A stretch of DNA of 42,500 nucleotides from Symbiodinium natans (Eukaryota; Sar; Dinophyceae; Suessiales; Symbiodiniaceae): positions 142,501-185,000 of the forward strand of contig CAJNDS010000558.1 in assembly GCA_905221605.1 (NCBI GenBank). Direction: 5' to 3'. Of this stretch, positions 14,626 to 23,623 are shown piece by piece; within the stretch, counting starts at the first letter, position 1; every line of letters starts with the position of its first letter. The notes under the pieces were generated by a model. That model saw only the letters and a program-made list of their open reading frames with translations, was not told the origin of the DNA and did not search any database. A program made the position numbers and the translations under genes.

Positions 14626-14748
14626 GAAAATCTTGCTGCGCTGGAAAAGACCATGTGTGTTGAACCAACCGTTTATGAAGCTGTTCGCCACCGGAGGGGC
14701 CGGGGCGGGGGGTGGCAGGGAGATGTGCGCAACTCGTCTTGCCATTAG
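14626..14748 (+). CDS. Candidate exon with RG-rich end
   Basis: GCTTAG|GAA opens 40 codons (ENLAALEKTMCVEPTVYEAV, then RHRRGRGGGWQ) and stops at a TAG that belongs to the first telomeric unit (14746). A donor inside is possible (GGG|GTGGCA). Confidence 0.35.
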   Translation, partial: ENLAALEKTMCVEPTVYEAVRHRRGRGGGWQGDVRNSSCH

Positions 14749-14998
14749 GGTTTAGGGTTTAGGGTTTAGGGTTTAGGGTTTAGGGTTTAGGGTTTAGGGT
14801 TTAGGGAACCAGGAACCAGCAAAAACAGGGAAAAGGGTAGGCCAAGGCCCTCCAAGCCCAAGCCCTTGGAGCCCTTAAGACTCTAGACCCTATACCCTAA
14901 ACCCTAAACCCTACACCCTACACCCTAAACCCTAAACCCTAAACCCTGAACCCTAAACCCTAAACCCTGAACCCTGAACCCTGGTGGTCACTTCTCAA

Positions 14999-15052
14999 CT
15001 TGGTTGCAGAGCTCGTAGAAGCGAGGCCTCCGCTTGTTGGGGAACCTCAGTG
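14999..15052 (-). CDS. Candidate exon in a telomere-bounded island
   Basis: On minus, CACTGAG|GTTCC opens either FPNKRRPRFYELCNQVEK (to TGA) or VPQQAEASLLRALQPS (to TGA). CCCTAAA lies at 14885-14980 and TTTAGGG at 15078-15165. Confidence 0.3.
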
Positions 15053-15266
15053 ACCCCGAAAGAAGCGGGAAAAGCGTAGGGTCTAGGGTCTAGGGTTTAG
15101 GGCTTAGGGTTTAGGATTTAGGGCTTAGGGTTTAGGGTTTAGGGCTTAGGGTTGAAGGTTTAGGGCTCGTGAGCTGCACTGAAATACACTTAACCTGGCC
15201 CAAGCTTTGAGGTTTAGCCGATTGAGAAGCGTGCGTTGCTCCACTGGGGCTCATAAGGGAACCTAC

Positions 15267-15293
15267 CTGAAGGTCATGGGTAGCTATAACCGC
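15267..15293 (-). CDS. Candidate 27-bp micro-exon
   Basis: On minus, GGGGGAG|GCG to CAG|GTAGGT encodes AVIATHDLQ, phase 0. It would join the second frame of the island at 14999. Confidence 0.25.
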
Positions 15294-15394
15294 CTCCCCC
15301 AAGGAAAGGTTTAGGGTTTAGGGTTTAGGGTTTAGGGTTTAGGGTTTAGGGTCTAGGGTCTAGGGTCTGGGGTTTAGGGTTCAGGGTTCAGGCT

Positions 15395-15463
15395 TCAGAG
15401 TTCTATCCTTAGCCACTGAAGAGCAAAAAGGGATAGCCAGTCATGGGCCTCCGCGCGGAACAC
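15395..15463 (-). CDS. Candidate terminal exon
   Basis: On minus, GGTTTAG|GTG opens VFRAEAHDWLSLFALQWLRI and stops at TGA (15395). The acceptor is a telomere-like unit. Confidence 0.35.
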   Translation of the reverse strand: MFRAEAHDWLSLFALQWLRIEL

Positions 15464-15555
15464 CTAAACCTGAACCCCCCCCCCCCCCGCCCTAAGCCCT
15501 GAACCCGGTTTAAACCCTAAACACCCAAACAAAAAACAAGGGTTTGGGGTGAAGC

Positions 15556-15626
15556 ATCCCGGTTAAGCCTGAAACCCGGATCAATCATGAACGTCTGAAA
15601 CTCAAACCCGTGAGACTGGTGGCGAG
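15556..15626 (+). CDS. Candidate exon, basic
   Basis: Frame PVKPETRINHERLKLKPVRL ends at GCGAG|GTCAGG. An acceptor AAG at 15552-15554 fits. Confidence 0.3.
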
Positions 15627-15816
15627 GTCAGGATTTAGAGGCTGCAGGTTTAAGGTTTAGGGTTTAGGGTTTAGGGTCTAGGGTCTAGGGTTTAGGGTTT
15701 AGGGTTTAGGGTTTAGACTTTAGGGGTTTAGGATCTAAAGTTTAGGGTTTCAACCAAGGAAGACAAAATGTCAGGGGCTCAGGGCTTCTGAGCTGTGGGG
15801 TTTTGAGGTTGATGGT

Positions 15817-16105
15817 TGGGTTTAGGGTTTAGGGTTTAGGGTTTAGGGTTTAGGGTTTAGGGTTTAGGGTTTAGGGTTTAGGGTTTAGGGTTTAGGGTTT
15901 AGGGTTTAGGGTTTAGGGTTTAGGGTTTAGGGTTTAGGGTTTAGGGTTTAGGGTTTAGGGTTTAGGGTTTAGGGTTTAGGGTTTAGGGTTTAGGGTTTAG
16001 GGTTTAGGGTTTAGGGTTTTAGGGTTTTAGGGTTTTAGGGTTTTAGGGTTTTAGGGTTTTAGGGTTTTAGGGTTTTAGGGTTCGGGTTTCGGGTTTCGGG
16101 GTTTA
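15817..16105 (+). repeat. Longest telomeric array
   Basis: About 28 perfect TTTAGGG units (15817-16012) followed without a break by about nine TTTTAGGG octamers (16013-16080) and some TTTCGGG. Confidence 0.98.
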
Positions 16106-16137
16106 GGGTTTGCATTGCTAAACCGGTGACCCCCAAC

Positions 16138-16334
16138 CTCTCCATGCCGGGGCCCCGCGCGGGAACTTTGGGCCATAGGAGGTAAAGTGCGAGGCCTGGC
16201 AGATGATTAAAAAATCAAAGCCTGAACCCTAAACCCTACTTGAAGGCCTAAACCCTAAACCCTCGACCCTGAATCCTAAACATTGAACCCCAAACCCTCA
16301 ACCCTCACTATGAAAGCCTTGGAGACCCCAAGCC

Positions 16335-16370
<36 letters not shown>

Positions 16371-17849
16371 ACCCCCAAAGCCACTTGAAAGCTCGGAAGC
16401 CCTGAAATCAGAAATCCCTAAACCTCCGGACCCCATTAGAGACCTGAACCTCCGAGAAACTCCACTCAAGCCCTTTTAAGCCCGAAAGTCCCAGATCGCT
16501 TGTCCTTCCAAGCTTGCAGAATGCGACGAGGTTTTGGAGTTAGGGGTTTGGGGTTTGTGGTTTAGGTTTCCGCCCGACAGCTTTCAGGGTTTAGGGTCTG
16601 TAGGGTTCAGGGTTACTTGCCGCGCCCGGGCGCCGTCCCCCTTGAGCCTTCAAAAGTTAAGCTCGTAGCATGAAAGTTCCCCCCACCGGACTGCTTGCAG
16701 GTTCATTGTACTTAGTAATCCAATTATATCCGTACTTTTAACCCAAATATAACCCTGTCAGGGTACTTACGGGGCTTGTAAGTGGGTTAAAACTACACTC
16801 ATAATTGGTGGCTAAGTACCCTGAACCTCCAAGTAAGCCCTACACCCTACCTCCTCTTTGCTTGCCTACAGGTTTATGGGTTATACCTACTAAGTAAGGG
16901 GTAGTTACCTACTGAACTGTAGGTCAAGAGGGCCCCAGGTAATCCGTGAACCTTAAAGCCTAGACCAGTCTATCCCCAGTCCCAGGCATACTTAAACCCT
17001 AAACCCTAAACCCTAAACTCTAAACTCTAAACCCTAAACCTTGAACCTTAAACCCTAAACCCTAAACCCTAAACCGGAACGAGTTCTACAGACCCCGGCC
17101 AAGGTGTTGATGGCGGAGTACAGCGAGTAATAGCTCTGCCTGCGTCCAGGGTCTTAGTGCAACATAACCCACGGGTTGCCGAGGGTTTAGGGTTTAGGGT
17201 TTAGGGTTTAGGGTTTAGGGTTTAGGGTTTAGGGATACTAGACCCAAGAGTAACCTAGGAATAAAAAGGGTGACTTTTTTGGTTTAGAGGGGTTTATACG
17301 GGAACCTGGATCCTGACAAGAGAGAATAAGGGCCTACTCCGGGTCCTAGCCCAATTCTTGGGTAGACGCTCCAAAAGGTACACCCTGAATCTTAAGGTTT
17401 GCGTTAGGGTGTAGGGCAGTTTAGTGTACGCTGGTCTTTCAAAGGTCTCCATGAGTTCAGGAATCACAGACTTGGGCGGGTTTACGGTTTAGGAGGATCT
17501 CGAGGTCAGAGGCTGAAAAGAGCGACATTGAGGGGGGAGGGGGGGGAGGGGGGGGGGGGGAGGCTCCATGGTTCAAACCCTAAAACCCTAACCCCTAAGC
17601 CCTAAACCCTAAATCCTAAACCCTAAACCCTATACCCCAAACCCTAACCTGCAAAGCCCGAAGATGAAACCCTGACAGGCCTTCTAGGGTTAAACCCTAA
17701 ACCCTAAACCCTAAACCCTAAACCCTAAACCCTAAACCCTAAACCCTAAACCCTAAACCTCAGCGCGTGGGCCCTACCTGCCCACGGAGAGATTCTGCCG
17801 TCGGTACAAGGCCAACCAGTCATTCATCTCCTTCTTCACGCGGGAATTC
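16138..17849 (-). CDS. Three-exon minus-strand model
   Basis: Exons are 17849-17778 (NSRVKKEMNDWLALYRRQNL...), 17139-17094 (QSYYSLYSAINTLAG) and 16195-16138 (ASHFTSYGPKFPRGAPAWR). Acceptors are CTTAG|G, GCAG|G and CCAG|G; donors are GTAGGG, GTCTGT and GTTGGG. Phases 2 and 0 agree at both joins. The joined text reads smoothly (SAINTLAG-ASHFTSYGPK). Both introns contain telomeric blocks, and the first two exons are islands with CCCTAAA on the left and TTTAGGG on the right. Incomplete at both ends; no family recognised. Confidence 0.45.
16495..16530 (+). CDS. Candidate micro-exon
   Basis: GTCCCAG|ATC to GAG|GTTTTG, phase 0, encodes IACPSKLAECDE. Lies opposite the minus-strand model. Confidence 0.2.
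16695..16834. mobile_element. TIR element, family B
   Basis: CTTGCAGGTTCATTGTACTT at the left and TAAGTACCCTGAACCTCCAAG at the right. A 62-bp hairpin (CTACAGGTTT...AACTGTAG) lies nearby at 16868-16925. Confidence 0.8.
17238..17350. mobile_element. TIR element, family A
   Basis: TAGACCCAAGAGTAACC at the left and CCTACTCCGGGTCCTAG at the right, a subtype shared with the copy at 33399. Confidence 0.7.
17420..17479 (+). CDS. Candidate exon
   Basis: GGGCAG|TTT to CGG|GTTTAC, phase 0, 20 codons: FSVRWSFKGLHEFRNHRLGR. Confidence 0.35.
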
Positions 17850-17919
17850 CTAAGCACGATTGGCTTAGGGTTCAATTCGGGTTTAGGGTTTAGGTTGGGG
17901 TTCAGGGTTTGGGGATTAG

Positions 17920-18044
17920 GATGCAGAGGATTACTTGGAAGTCTTTTTGGCTTAGTCAGTAGGGTGAGTAAGGCAGTTGTTGGGAATATTAAAGGGTCTC
18001 TAGGGGATACTGAGTAGACGTACTAAGTCAAAAAGGCTTCCAAG
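17920..18044. mobile_element. TIR element, family E (17932-18044) with adjoining 21-bp micro-exon
   Basis: TACTTGGAAGTC...TTGGCTTAGTCAG at the left and CGTACTAAGTCAAAAAGGC (then TTCCAAG) at the right. The bases 17920-17940 (GGATTAG|GAT...GAA|GTC) encode DAEDYLE and end at a GT within the left arm. Confidence 0.7.
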
Positions 18045-18414
18045 CGATAGATAGACATATATACACATGCGTACATACATTCATGCATACAAATACGTTG
18101 TAAATGTATAAAGTGCTCTTACATTATACTGAATGGCATTACATTCTATTTATCTTGCATACTGTATTTTTTGCAAATCATAAATTACATATGATCAACC
18201 AATCTATAAAACATATTGTTCCACAGTTATGAAAACATTGTATGAGAAAGTGCTTTTTATTTGCTATGTGATGAAGGTTGAACATTACATGCAATGTTTC
18301 CTATGCTATTGATGATCTATGCCACTCAAACATCAAGTTTCACATACTATATACTCTAAACTTTGATATAGTAGAATTGGCCACACATGTCAATTAAATG
18401 GTTTAAATCCTAAG
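18045..18414. other. AT-rich unique DNA
   Basis: About 370 bases without telomeric units or recognisable repeats. It could be promoter, intron or spacer of the frame that follows. Confidence 0.5.
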
Positions 18415-19057
18415 GCTTCACACAGCCTACGAGTACAGCAGGTACCCCATTGTTTGTGTACTGGGAGCCTTGTGGTAAATCCCGAACGCTGCAGACCGCT
18501 GGGGATTGCACCACTTCTCCATGTTAGGAGTCCCCTTATCCAAGGAGGCAGAGATCTTCATGTGCTTCATCACCTGCGGTTCAGGGCTTAGTCCTGGTTA
18601 GGGCCATGTGAACCCACGATTGCCTGATTGCCAATGCTACCTTTTTGGGAGTGCTGGAAGGGTTTACTGCCAGTGCTGCGCGACCTGCTTGAATGAGACC
18701 TCAAGGTACCTTCGCTGGGAAGCTCCGCTCCCGAAACCCTTGATTGAGTCAGATTCGGTAAACAAACACAAGAAGTCTTCCCATAATTCAAGGGATAGTC
18801 GACCGTACTTATGGATGCTTGGGTAGATGCGAAGGAATTACAAACTACAATATGGTGGAGTCCCCAAGTGCATTCTCTATGTGAACATCTTCCCGCAATC
18901 TCGCTCAAATGGCATGTTCTACATCCACATGCTTCGCGAAATGCACCGCGCAAATCCAGACATGTTAGGCCTCCCCTCCTTATGTCCGGTAGATACATAC
19001 CAGGACGAAACAGACCTTTTGTGTTTCTTTGATGTCATCCACTTAGATTGGAAATGA
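18415..19057 (+). pseudogene. Long frame with three internal stops; possible decayed gene
   Basis: One reading frame runs from AAG|G at 18415 to TGA at 19055 (214 codons), broken only by TAA near 18476, TAG at 18599 and TAG at 18824. The blocks between look protein-like: YEYSRYPIVCVLGALW, ADRWGLHHFSMLGVPLSKEA, CQCYLFGSAGRVYCQCCATC (Cys-rich), RYLRWEAPLPKPLIES, then CILYVNIFPQSRSNGMFYIH and LLCFFDVIHLDWK. Random DNA would be expected to hold about ten stops here. A GTAAAC donor near 18757 and the TAG at 18824 could bound an intron removing one stop. No family recognised. Confidence 0.4.
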
Positions 19058-19074
19058 ATAATGTATGAAAGCAT

Positions 19075-19188
19075 ATGGCCTCTTGCTGCAATGCACCGTG
19101 CGCGATCCGATCTGTGCCTGGACTGAGTAAGTTCAATCCACCCGACTGCCTGGTTCGGTGCATTCGTAAACCCCAAACCTACTTGGAG
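19075..19188 (+). CDS. Candidate first exon ending in a family B terminus
   Basis: ATG opens MASCCNAPCAIRSVPGLSKF and continues CLVRCIRKPQTYLE to CTTGGAG|GTTCATGG, the left arm of the next family B element. Cys-rich start. The same DNA is open in other frames. Confidence 0.3.
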
Positions 19189-19289
19189 GTTCATGGTACT
19201 GAGTAACCAAATTCTGACTGTACCTAGAACCCGACTAGAACCCTATCAGGGTGCAAGGGGCTTTACAGGGGATACCCTGAACCTCCAAG
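19182..19289. mobile_element. TIR element, family B
   Basis: ACTTGGAGGTTCATGGTACTG at the left and GGATACCCTGAACCTCCAAG at the right. Confidence 0.8.
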
Positions 19290-19470
19290 TATACCCTAAA
19301 CCCTAAACCCTAAACCCCAAACCTCAAACCCACCACCCTACACCCTACACCCTAACCCTAAACCCTAAACCCTAAACCCTAAACCCCAAACCCCAAACCT
19401 TGCACCCTACACCCTACACCCTAAACCCTAAACCCTAAACCCTGAACCCTGAACCCTAAACCCTAAACCC
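19290..19470 (-). repeat. CCCTAAA array
   Basis: Heptamers with CCCTACA and CCCCAAA variants over about 180 bp. Confidence 0.95.
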
Positions 19471-19473
19471 AAC

Positions 19474-19561
19474 CTGGTAGGTGTCCTGCCGGTACTTGGA
19501 CTTCATGTAGAAGGTCTTGTAGTCCTTCCAGGCGAGCCACGAATAATTGGTGCAGTGCGAT
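19474..19561 (-). CDS. Candidate exon, aromatic/Lys-rich
   Basis: On minus, CTGAG|A opens 29 codons (SHCTNYSWLAWKDYKTFYMK, then SKYRQDTYQ) ending at CAG|GTTGGGTTTAGGG, so the donor leads straight into the telomeric array. One of the most protein-like exons in the window. Phase does not join it directly to 17849. Confidence 0.5.
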
Positions 19562-19635
19562 CTCAGATCGCCAAATGCCCAAAGTATAGGACCCTAAACC
19601 CTATAGGATCCTAAACCCTAAACCTCTGCAGCCAG

Positions 19636-19725
19636 ATTCTTCGTGTTTGTTGGTTCTGGGCTCATCGTTGCAAGGAAGCTCAGAAGGCTGTGACTACAAT
19701 ATTTGTGGAACCCCCCCTGCAATGA
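19636..19725 (+). CDS. Candidate terminal exon
   Basis: GCAGCCAG|ATT opens 29 codons (ILRVCWFWAHRCKEAQKAVT, then TIFVEPPLQ) to TGA. Confidence 0.35.
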   Translation: MLRVCWFWAHRCKEAQKAVTTIFVEPPLQ

Positions 19726-19752
19726 CATGGGTTTAGGGTATCTGATGATGGC

Positions 19753-19901
19753 TTACTTGGATGTTCAGGGCACTTGGTAACCCAATTTCATTGCAGTTAT
19801 AAGGCACTCATTCTAAGCCTCTTAAGTGCCCCAATTGGGTTGTAATTGGGTTGTAAGTGCAGTTAGAACTGGGTTACTACCCTGATCATCCAAGCAGGGT
19901 T
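19753..19901. mobile_element. TIR element, family B
   Basis: CTTGGATGTTCAGGGCACTTGG at the left and GGTTACTACCCTGATCATCC (then AAG) at the right. Confidence 0.75.
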
Positions 19902-20025
19902 CAGGAGACTGGGAACCCCCCGCCAAGCCAATCTGCGGATGCTGGTTCAGGGTCTCTTTGTAGGTTCAGGGTTGGGGGTTTAGGGTTTAGGGTTTAGGGT
20001 TTAAGGTCTTGGGTTTTGGGTTTAG

Positions 20026-20064
20026 GCTTACAAGAACCGCGAAAGATTGTAGCCCGTCTAACAG
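20026..20064 (+). CDS. Candidate micro-exon
   Basis: The last unit of a TTTAGGG block supplies TTTAG|G; LTRTAKDCSPSN follows to CAG|GTCAAC. Confidence 0.2.
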
Positions 20065-20079
20065 GTCAACCAGGGTCCC

Positions 20080-20615
20080 TTAAACCCTAACCCTAAACCC
20101 TAAACCCTAAACCCTAAACCCTATACCCTATACCCTAAACCTGAACCCTAAACCCTAAGCCCTAAACCCTAAACCCTAAACCCTGAACCCTAAACCCTAA
20201 ACCCTAAACACTAAACCTGAACCCTAAATCCCTATGAGCCCTATCAACCCTGAAGGCCCAGGGACTCCGCTGGTTTCTGTGGGGGCTTTCTCGGGTTGCC
20301 CCTAAGCCCTATAGGCCCTAAACCCCAGGCCCGATGTCTTAAGCCCTAGGCCACTCGAAGCCCTAAACCCTAAACCCTAAACCCTAAACCCTAAACCCTA
20401 AACCCTAAACCCTAAACCCTAAACCCTAAACCCTTTTCGCAACGAAATGCCAGCACTTCGGGAAGGTTTTGGGTGTAGGGTTTCGGTCGGTCAGCTCTCG
20501 AAAACCTTGGAGGGGCCCTTGTGGGCTTAGGCTCACCAACCGCACACCCTAAACCCTAAACCCTAAACCCTAAACCCTAAACCCTAAACCCTAGACCCTA
20601 GACCCTAAACCCTAG
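20080..20615 (-). repeat. Three CCCTAAA blocks with short spacers
   Basis: Blocks at 20080-20235, 20360-20435 and 20545-20610. The spacers (20240-20350, 20436-20540) hold only short ambiguous frames, for example GLRWFLWGLSR at 20262-20294. Confidence 0.95.
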
Positions 20616-20897
20616 ACGACAAGTCTCCGAAGCTGGCAGCACCAAAGCTCCACGACACAAACGCATGCCCGCAACTTAGTAGCCCAGTAACCATATTATA
20701 ATAAAGGGCACCCTTTTTTGGTTTGGTTACTTTTTATAAGGGAATCCAAACCCCAAAAAAATGGTAAAGGGTACCACTGGTCTAGCAAGGCAAAGACAGC
20801 GTCCAGAGCCACGCACGTAGAACCAACTCCTCGATCCCAACACAATGCATCCAAACCCAAACCGCCAGACTCGACACCCGTGGCAAGTCTTCACAAC
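20616..20897 (+). CDS. Two-exon model spliced exactly across a family A element
   Basis: Exon one (20616-20678) follows CCTAG and reads RQVSEAGSTKAPRHKRMPAT, ending TA|GTAGCCCAG. Exon two (20786 on) follows GGTCTAG and reads KAKTASRATHVEPTPRSQHN, then ASKPKPPDSTPVASLHNLG up to the next element. Phase 2 is kept (TA+C gives Tyr). The intron is the family A element from its first GT to its last AG. The peptide looks like a disordered basic linker. Other frames of exon one are open too. Confidence 0.45.
20679..20785. mobile_element. TIR element, family A, candidate intron
   Basis: GTAGCCCAGTAACC at the left and GGTACCACTGGTCTAG at the right; the ends are themselves GT and AG. Confidence 0.8.
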
Positions 20898-21119
20898 TTG
20901 GGATGCCTCCCCTTATACTAACAGTCCTTGATAGGGATTTCTAGTACCCTCCTATCAAAGTCCCTATTCAGAACTGCTAGCCCTAAACCCTAAACCCTAA
21001 ACCCTGAACCCTGAACCCTAAACCCTAAACCCTAAACCCTAAACCCTAAACCCTAAACCCTAAACCCTAAACCCTAAACCCTAAACCCTAAACCCTGGAT
21101 GGGGGGGGGGGAACATCCC
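20897..21119. mobile_element. TIR element, family C, split by a CCCTAAA array
   Basis: The left part (20897-20978) has TTGGGATGCCTCCCCTTATAC and AACAGTCCTTGATAGGG. The right end GGGGGAACATCCCAA lies at 21105-21119. A CCCTAAA array (20980-21097) and a G run separate them. TCACAACT (left) and TCATAACT (right) may be the target-site duplication. Confidence 0.75.
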
Positions 21120-21138
21120 AATTCATAACTCTCCTAAC

Positions 21139-21223
21139 CTCCGATGCATGGCCTCCTTCTTGTCATTCACGTTATCCATGCCGATCAGCCTCAAGGGGAG
21201 GCAGAAGCCAAAGGCCGTGAACC
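21139..21223 (-). CDS. Candidate exon
   Basis: On minus, CCTTCAG|GG opens 27 codons (FTAFGFCLPLRLIGMDNVND, then KKEAMHR) to CGGAG|GTTAGG. Hydrophobic start then charged. TTTAGGG follows on the right. Confidence 0.45.
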
Positions 21224-21306
21224 CTGAAGGGTTTAGGGTTTAGGGTTTAGGGTTTAGGGTTTAGGGTTTAGGGTTTAGGGTTTAGGGTTTAGGGTTTAGG
21301 GTTTAG

Positions 21307-21372
21307 GGAGGGAAGCCCGGGTTGTGGGGTTCGCGGCTTGGGGCTGGGTGGGCCCAGCTGTCCGAAACAATG
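21307..21372 (+). CDS. Candidate exon
   Basis: The telomeric TTTAG|GG acceptor opens REARVVGFAAWGWVGPAVRN and ends at AATG|GTAAAC. Confidence 0.35.
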
Positions 21373-21515
21373 GTAAACCCTAAACCCTAAACCCTAATTA
21401 AACCCTAAACCCTAAACCCTAAACCCTAAACCCTAAACCCTAAACCCTAAACCCTAAACCCTAAACCCTAAACCCTAAACCCTAAACCCTAAACCCTAAA
21501 CCCTAAACCCTAAAC
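21373..21515 (-). repeat. CCCTAAA array
   Basis: About 20 units, one CCCTAATTAAA interruption. Starts at the donor of the preceding candidate exon. Confidence 0.98.
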
Positions 21516-21590
21516 GCTATCGCCGCCTGGGGCGGCTCTTTTTTTTCGAGAGCGGTGCCTTTGATCGGGCTGTTCTCTGGCGACTACGGG
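21516..21590 (+). CDS. Candidate exon, hydrophobic
   Basis: Frame AIAAWGGSFFSRAVPLIGLF, then SGDYG, up to a possible donor GGG|GTCTAGG. No AG is available in the CCCTAAA array to its left, which weakens the call. Confidence 0.3.
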
Positions 21591-21718
21591 GTCTAGGGTA
21601 TAAGGTGCCCCAATCAGGCTTCCCCGCAGCCCTTAAACCCAACTTACAAGGCTGAAGCCCCCCAGAAAAGATAGAACATTCGGATGGCCCGGGTGAGGAA
21701 TCCTCATGCTGCACCCAG

Positions 21719-21780
21719 GACGTACATTTCGAGGTTGCCCAGCAGGCAGGGATGGCAAGGCTGCCACTTGTTTTGCTTAG
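21719..21780 (+). CDS. Candidate exon
   Basis: GCACCCAG|GAC opens DVHFEVAQQAGMARLPLVLL and ends at TTAG|GTACTT. Confidence 0.4.
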
Positions 21781-21965
21781 GTACTTCGAAGTAGGGCTGG
21801 ATGTACCCTAAATCAGGATATGGCCGTAGTTACCCTGTGTATAACCCTGCTCATCAGCAGTACCCATGAACCTCGCTAAACCTTAAACGCTTAACCCTAA
21901 ACCCTAAACCCTAAACCCTAAACCCTAAACCCTAAACCCTAAACCCTGGGAGCACCAAGACTCAG

Positions 21966-22040
21966 ATCTGGGCTCATACGGGTCCGAGTTGATCCGGTCT
22001 GGCACTTCCACCTGAACACCAAGCAGTGCTCGTACTCGAT
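21966..22040 (+). CDS. Candidate exon
   Basis: GACTCAG|A opens SGLIRVRVDPVWHFHLNTKQ, then CSYS, to CGAT|GTGGTA. Confidence 0.35.
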
Positions 22041-22196
22041 GTGGTATCAATTCCCCCAAGCTCTAAACCTCAAACTACAATAAACCCTAAACCCTAAACC
22101 CTAAACCCTGAAGCCTGAAGCCTGAATCCTTAAGCCTAGTACGTACCCCCTTCCCCAGAACAAGAACACCGGTCGGAATATGGCACACACTTCTAC

Positions 22197-22266
22197 CTTT
22201 AACGTCCCGATTGAACTGTAGGGGGGATTAAGTAGGACCCTCCGAGACCTGACTTGGCGCTTCCTT
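22197..22266 (-). CDS. Candidate exon
   Basis: On minus, a pyrimidine-rich CTTGGGTTCCCTCTTTAG opens RKRQVRSRRVLLNPPYSSIG, then TLK, to AAAG|GTAGAAG. The frame stays open beyond. Confidence 0.4.
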
Positions 22267-22410
22267 CTAAAGAGGGAACCCAAGACAGTTGGGGTTTAGG
22301 GTTTAGGGCTTAGGGCTTACGGTTTAGGGTTTAGGATTTAGGGTTTAGGGTTTAGGGTTTAGGGTTCAGGATTTAGGGTCTGTAGGGTTTTGGTGTTCTG
22401 TCTGGTTTAG

Positions 22411-22490
22411 GACAACCACGCCAACTGGTAGCTTTTCAGGCTGGCGGCAGCAGCTCAGGGTGCGGCCAACAAAAAGCCCAAATAGCCTAA
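22411..22490 (+). CDS. Candidate terminal exon
   Basis: TTCTGTCTGGTTTAG|GA opens 25 codons (QPRQLVAFQAGGSSSGCGQQ, then KAQIA) to TAA. Another frame is also open. Confidence 0.35.
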
Positions 22491-22589
22491 ACCCTAAACC
22501 CTAAACCCTAAACCCTAAACCCTGAACCCTAAACCCTAAACCCTAAACCCTAAACCCTAAACCCTAAACCCTAAACCCTAAACCCTTCT

Positions 22590-22863
22590 GGAATGGTCTT
22601 GGGGGCCATAGGCCCTCTAGATTTGTCCAGTAACCGAGGGTTCAGAAGCGTGCCCTTGTTTGCTTTAAGGGGTTTATAAGGGAACCGGGGCCCCCCAAAA
22701 AGGGTTTAGGGTTTAGGGTTTAGGGTTTAGGGTTCAGGGTTCAGGGTTTGGGTTTCAGGGGGTACTGCTGTACTACTGGGCATCGAGTCTTTCAAAAGGG
22801 CTGGGAATTCTGGTCAAACGTCGAATCCCGGCCTCCAAGAAACCTGCCAAGCAGAAGCTGTAA
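22590..22863 (+). CDS. Two-exon model; intron is a family A element carrying a telomeric block
   Basis: Exon one (to 22624) reads SGMVLGAIGPLD and ends TT|GTCCAGTAACC. Exon two (22788-22863) follows CATCGAG and reads LSKGLGILVKRRIPASKKPA, then KQKL, to TAA. Phase 2 is kept (TT+T gives Phe). The Lys/Arg-rich C-terminus is a sensible protein end. Exon one has no AG in the CCCTAAA array on its left, so its start is open. Confidence 0.45.
22625..22787. mobile_element. TIR element, family A, with internal TTTAGGG block
   Basis: GTCCAGTAACC at the left and TACTACTGGGCATCGAG at the right; TTTAGGG/TTCAGGG units at 22704-22748 lie inside. Confidence 0.8.
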
Positions 22864-22974
22864 GGAGCACGGCAAACCAACCCTGAACCCTCAACCCCAA
22901 CACCCTAGATCCCAAGTCCTAAGCCCCAAAAACCGGTAAACCCGTTCTCGAGCAACCCCCCCCCCCCCCCCCAG

Positions 22975-23037
22975 ACGCTCAAATCGCCTTCACCTGTGGG
23001 GCGATATTGGAAGCCTGTGCCTGGCCATGTCGTTAAG
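22975..23037 (+). CDS. Candidate exon after a poly-C tract
   Basis: A C run of about 14 then CAG|ACG opens TLKSPSPVGRYWKPVPGHVV, then K, to AAG|GTTCAG, phase 0 both sides, 21 codons. Confidence 0.4.
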
Positions 23038-23215
23038 GTTCAGGGTTCAGGGTCCAGGGTCCAGGGTTCAGGGTTCAGGGTTCAGGGTTCAGGGTTCAGG
23101 GTTCAGGGTTCAGGGTTTAGGGTTTAGGGTTTAGGGTTTAGGGCTTCGGGAGGGTTAGGGTTTAGGGTTTCGCGAGGTTTAGGGTTTAGGGGTTTAGGGT
23201 GTTAGAGTTGAGATT
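23038..23215 (+). repeat. TTCAGGG array passing into TTTAGGG
   Basis: About ten TTCAGGG units in a row, then TTTAGGG and degenerate units. Confidence 0.95.
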
Positions 23216-23236
23216 CGGGAGTATTCGTCTGTTTAG

Positions 23237-23311
23237 ATTCGCAGATCTTCTTAAGTGGAAGCCCGGCTGTAAACATGCAAGAATTCCAGGCTCTCGAGTG
23301 GGGGATTTGTA
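23237..23311 (+). CDS. Candidate terminal exon
   Basis: CTGTTTAG|A opens FADLLKWKPGCKHARIPGSR, then VGDL, to TAG. Confidence 0.35.
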
Positions 23312-23329
23312 GGGATTTGTAGCTTTCTA

Positions 23330-23615
23330 AGCCCTAAACCCTAAACCCCAAACCCTAAACTCTAAATCCTACACCCTAACCATAGACCCTAGACCCTAGA
23401 CCCTAAAACCTAAAGCCTATAAACCCGAAACCCTGTGCGAGTGCAGGACTGCAGAGTTTCCGTGGCAGGAAGTGAAGCAACTCTGAGCCCTAAACCCTAA
23501 ACCCTAAACCCTAAACCCTAAACCCTAAACCCTAAACCCTAAACCCTAAACCCTAAACCCTAAACCCTAAACCCTAAACCCTAAACCCTAACCCTAAACC
23601 CTAAACCCTAAACCC
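23330..23615 (-). repeat. Two CCCTAAA blocks around a short island
   Basis: Blocks at 23330-23425 (degenerate) and 23488-23615 (about 18 units). The island 23430-23485 is open on both strands. Confidence 0.95.
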
Positions 23616-23623
23616 AAAAGCAC

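Noticed and set aside
18588-18998. 136-residue minus-strand frame
   Set aside because: It is antisense to the long plus-strand frame at 18415-19057, has no splice evidence and an unremarkable composition.
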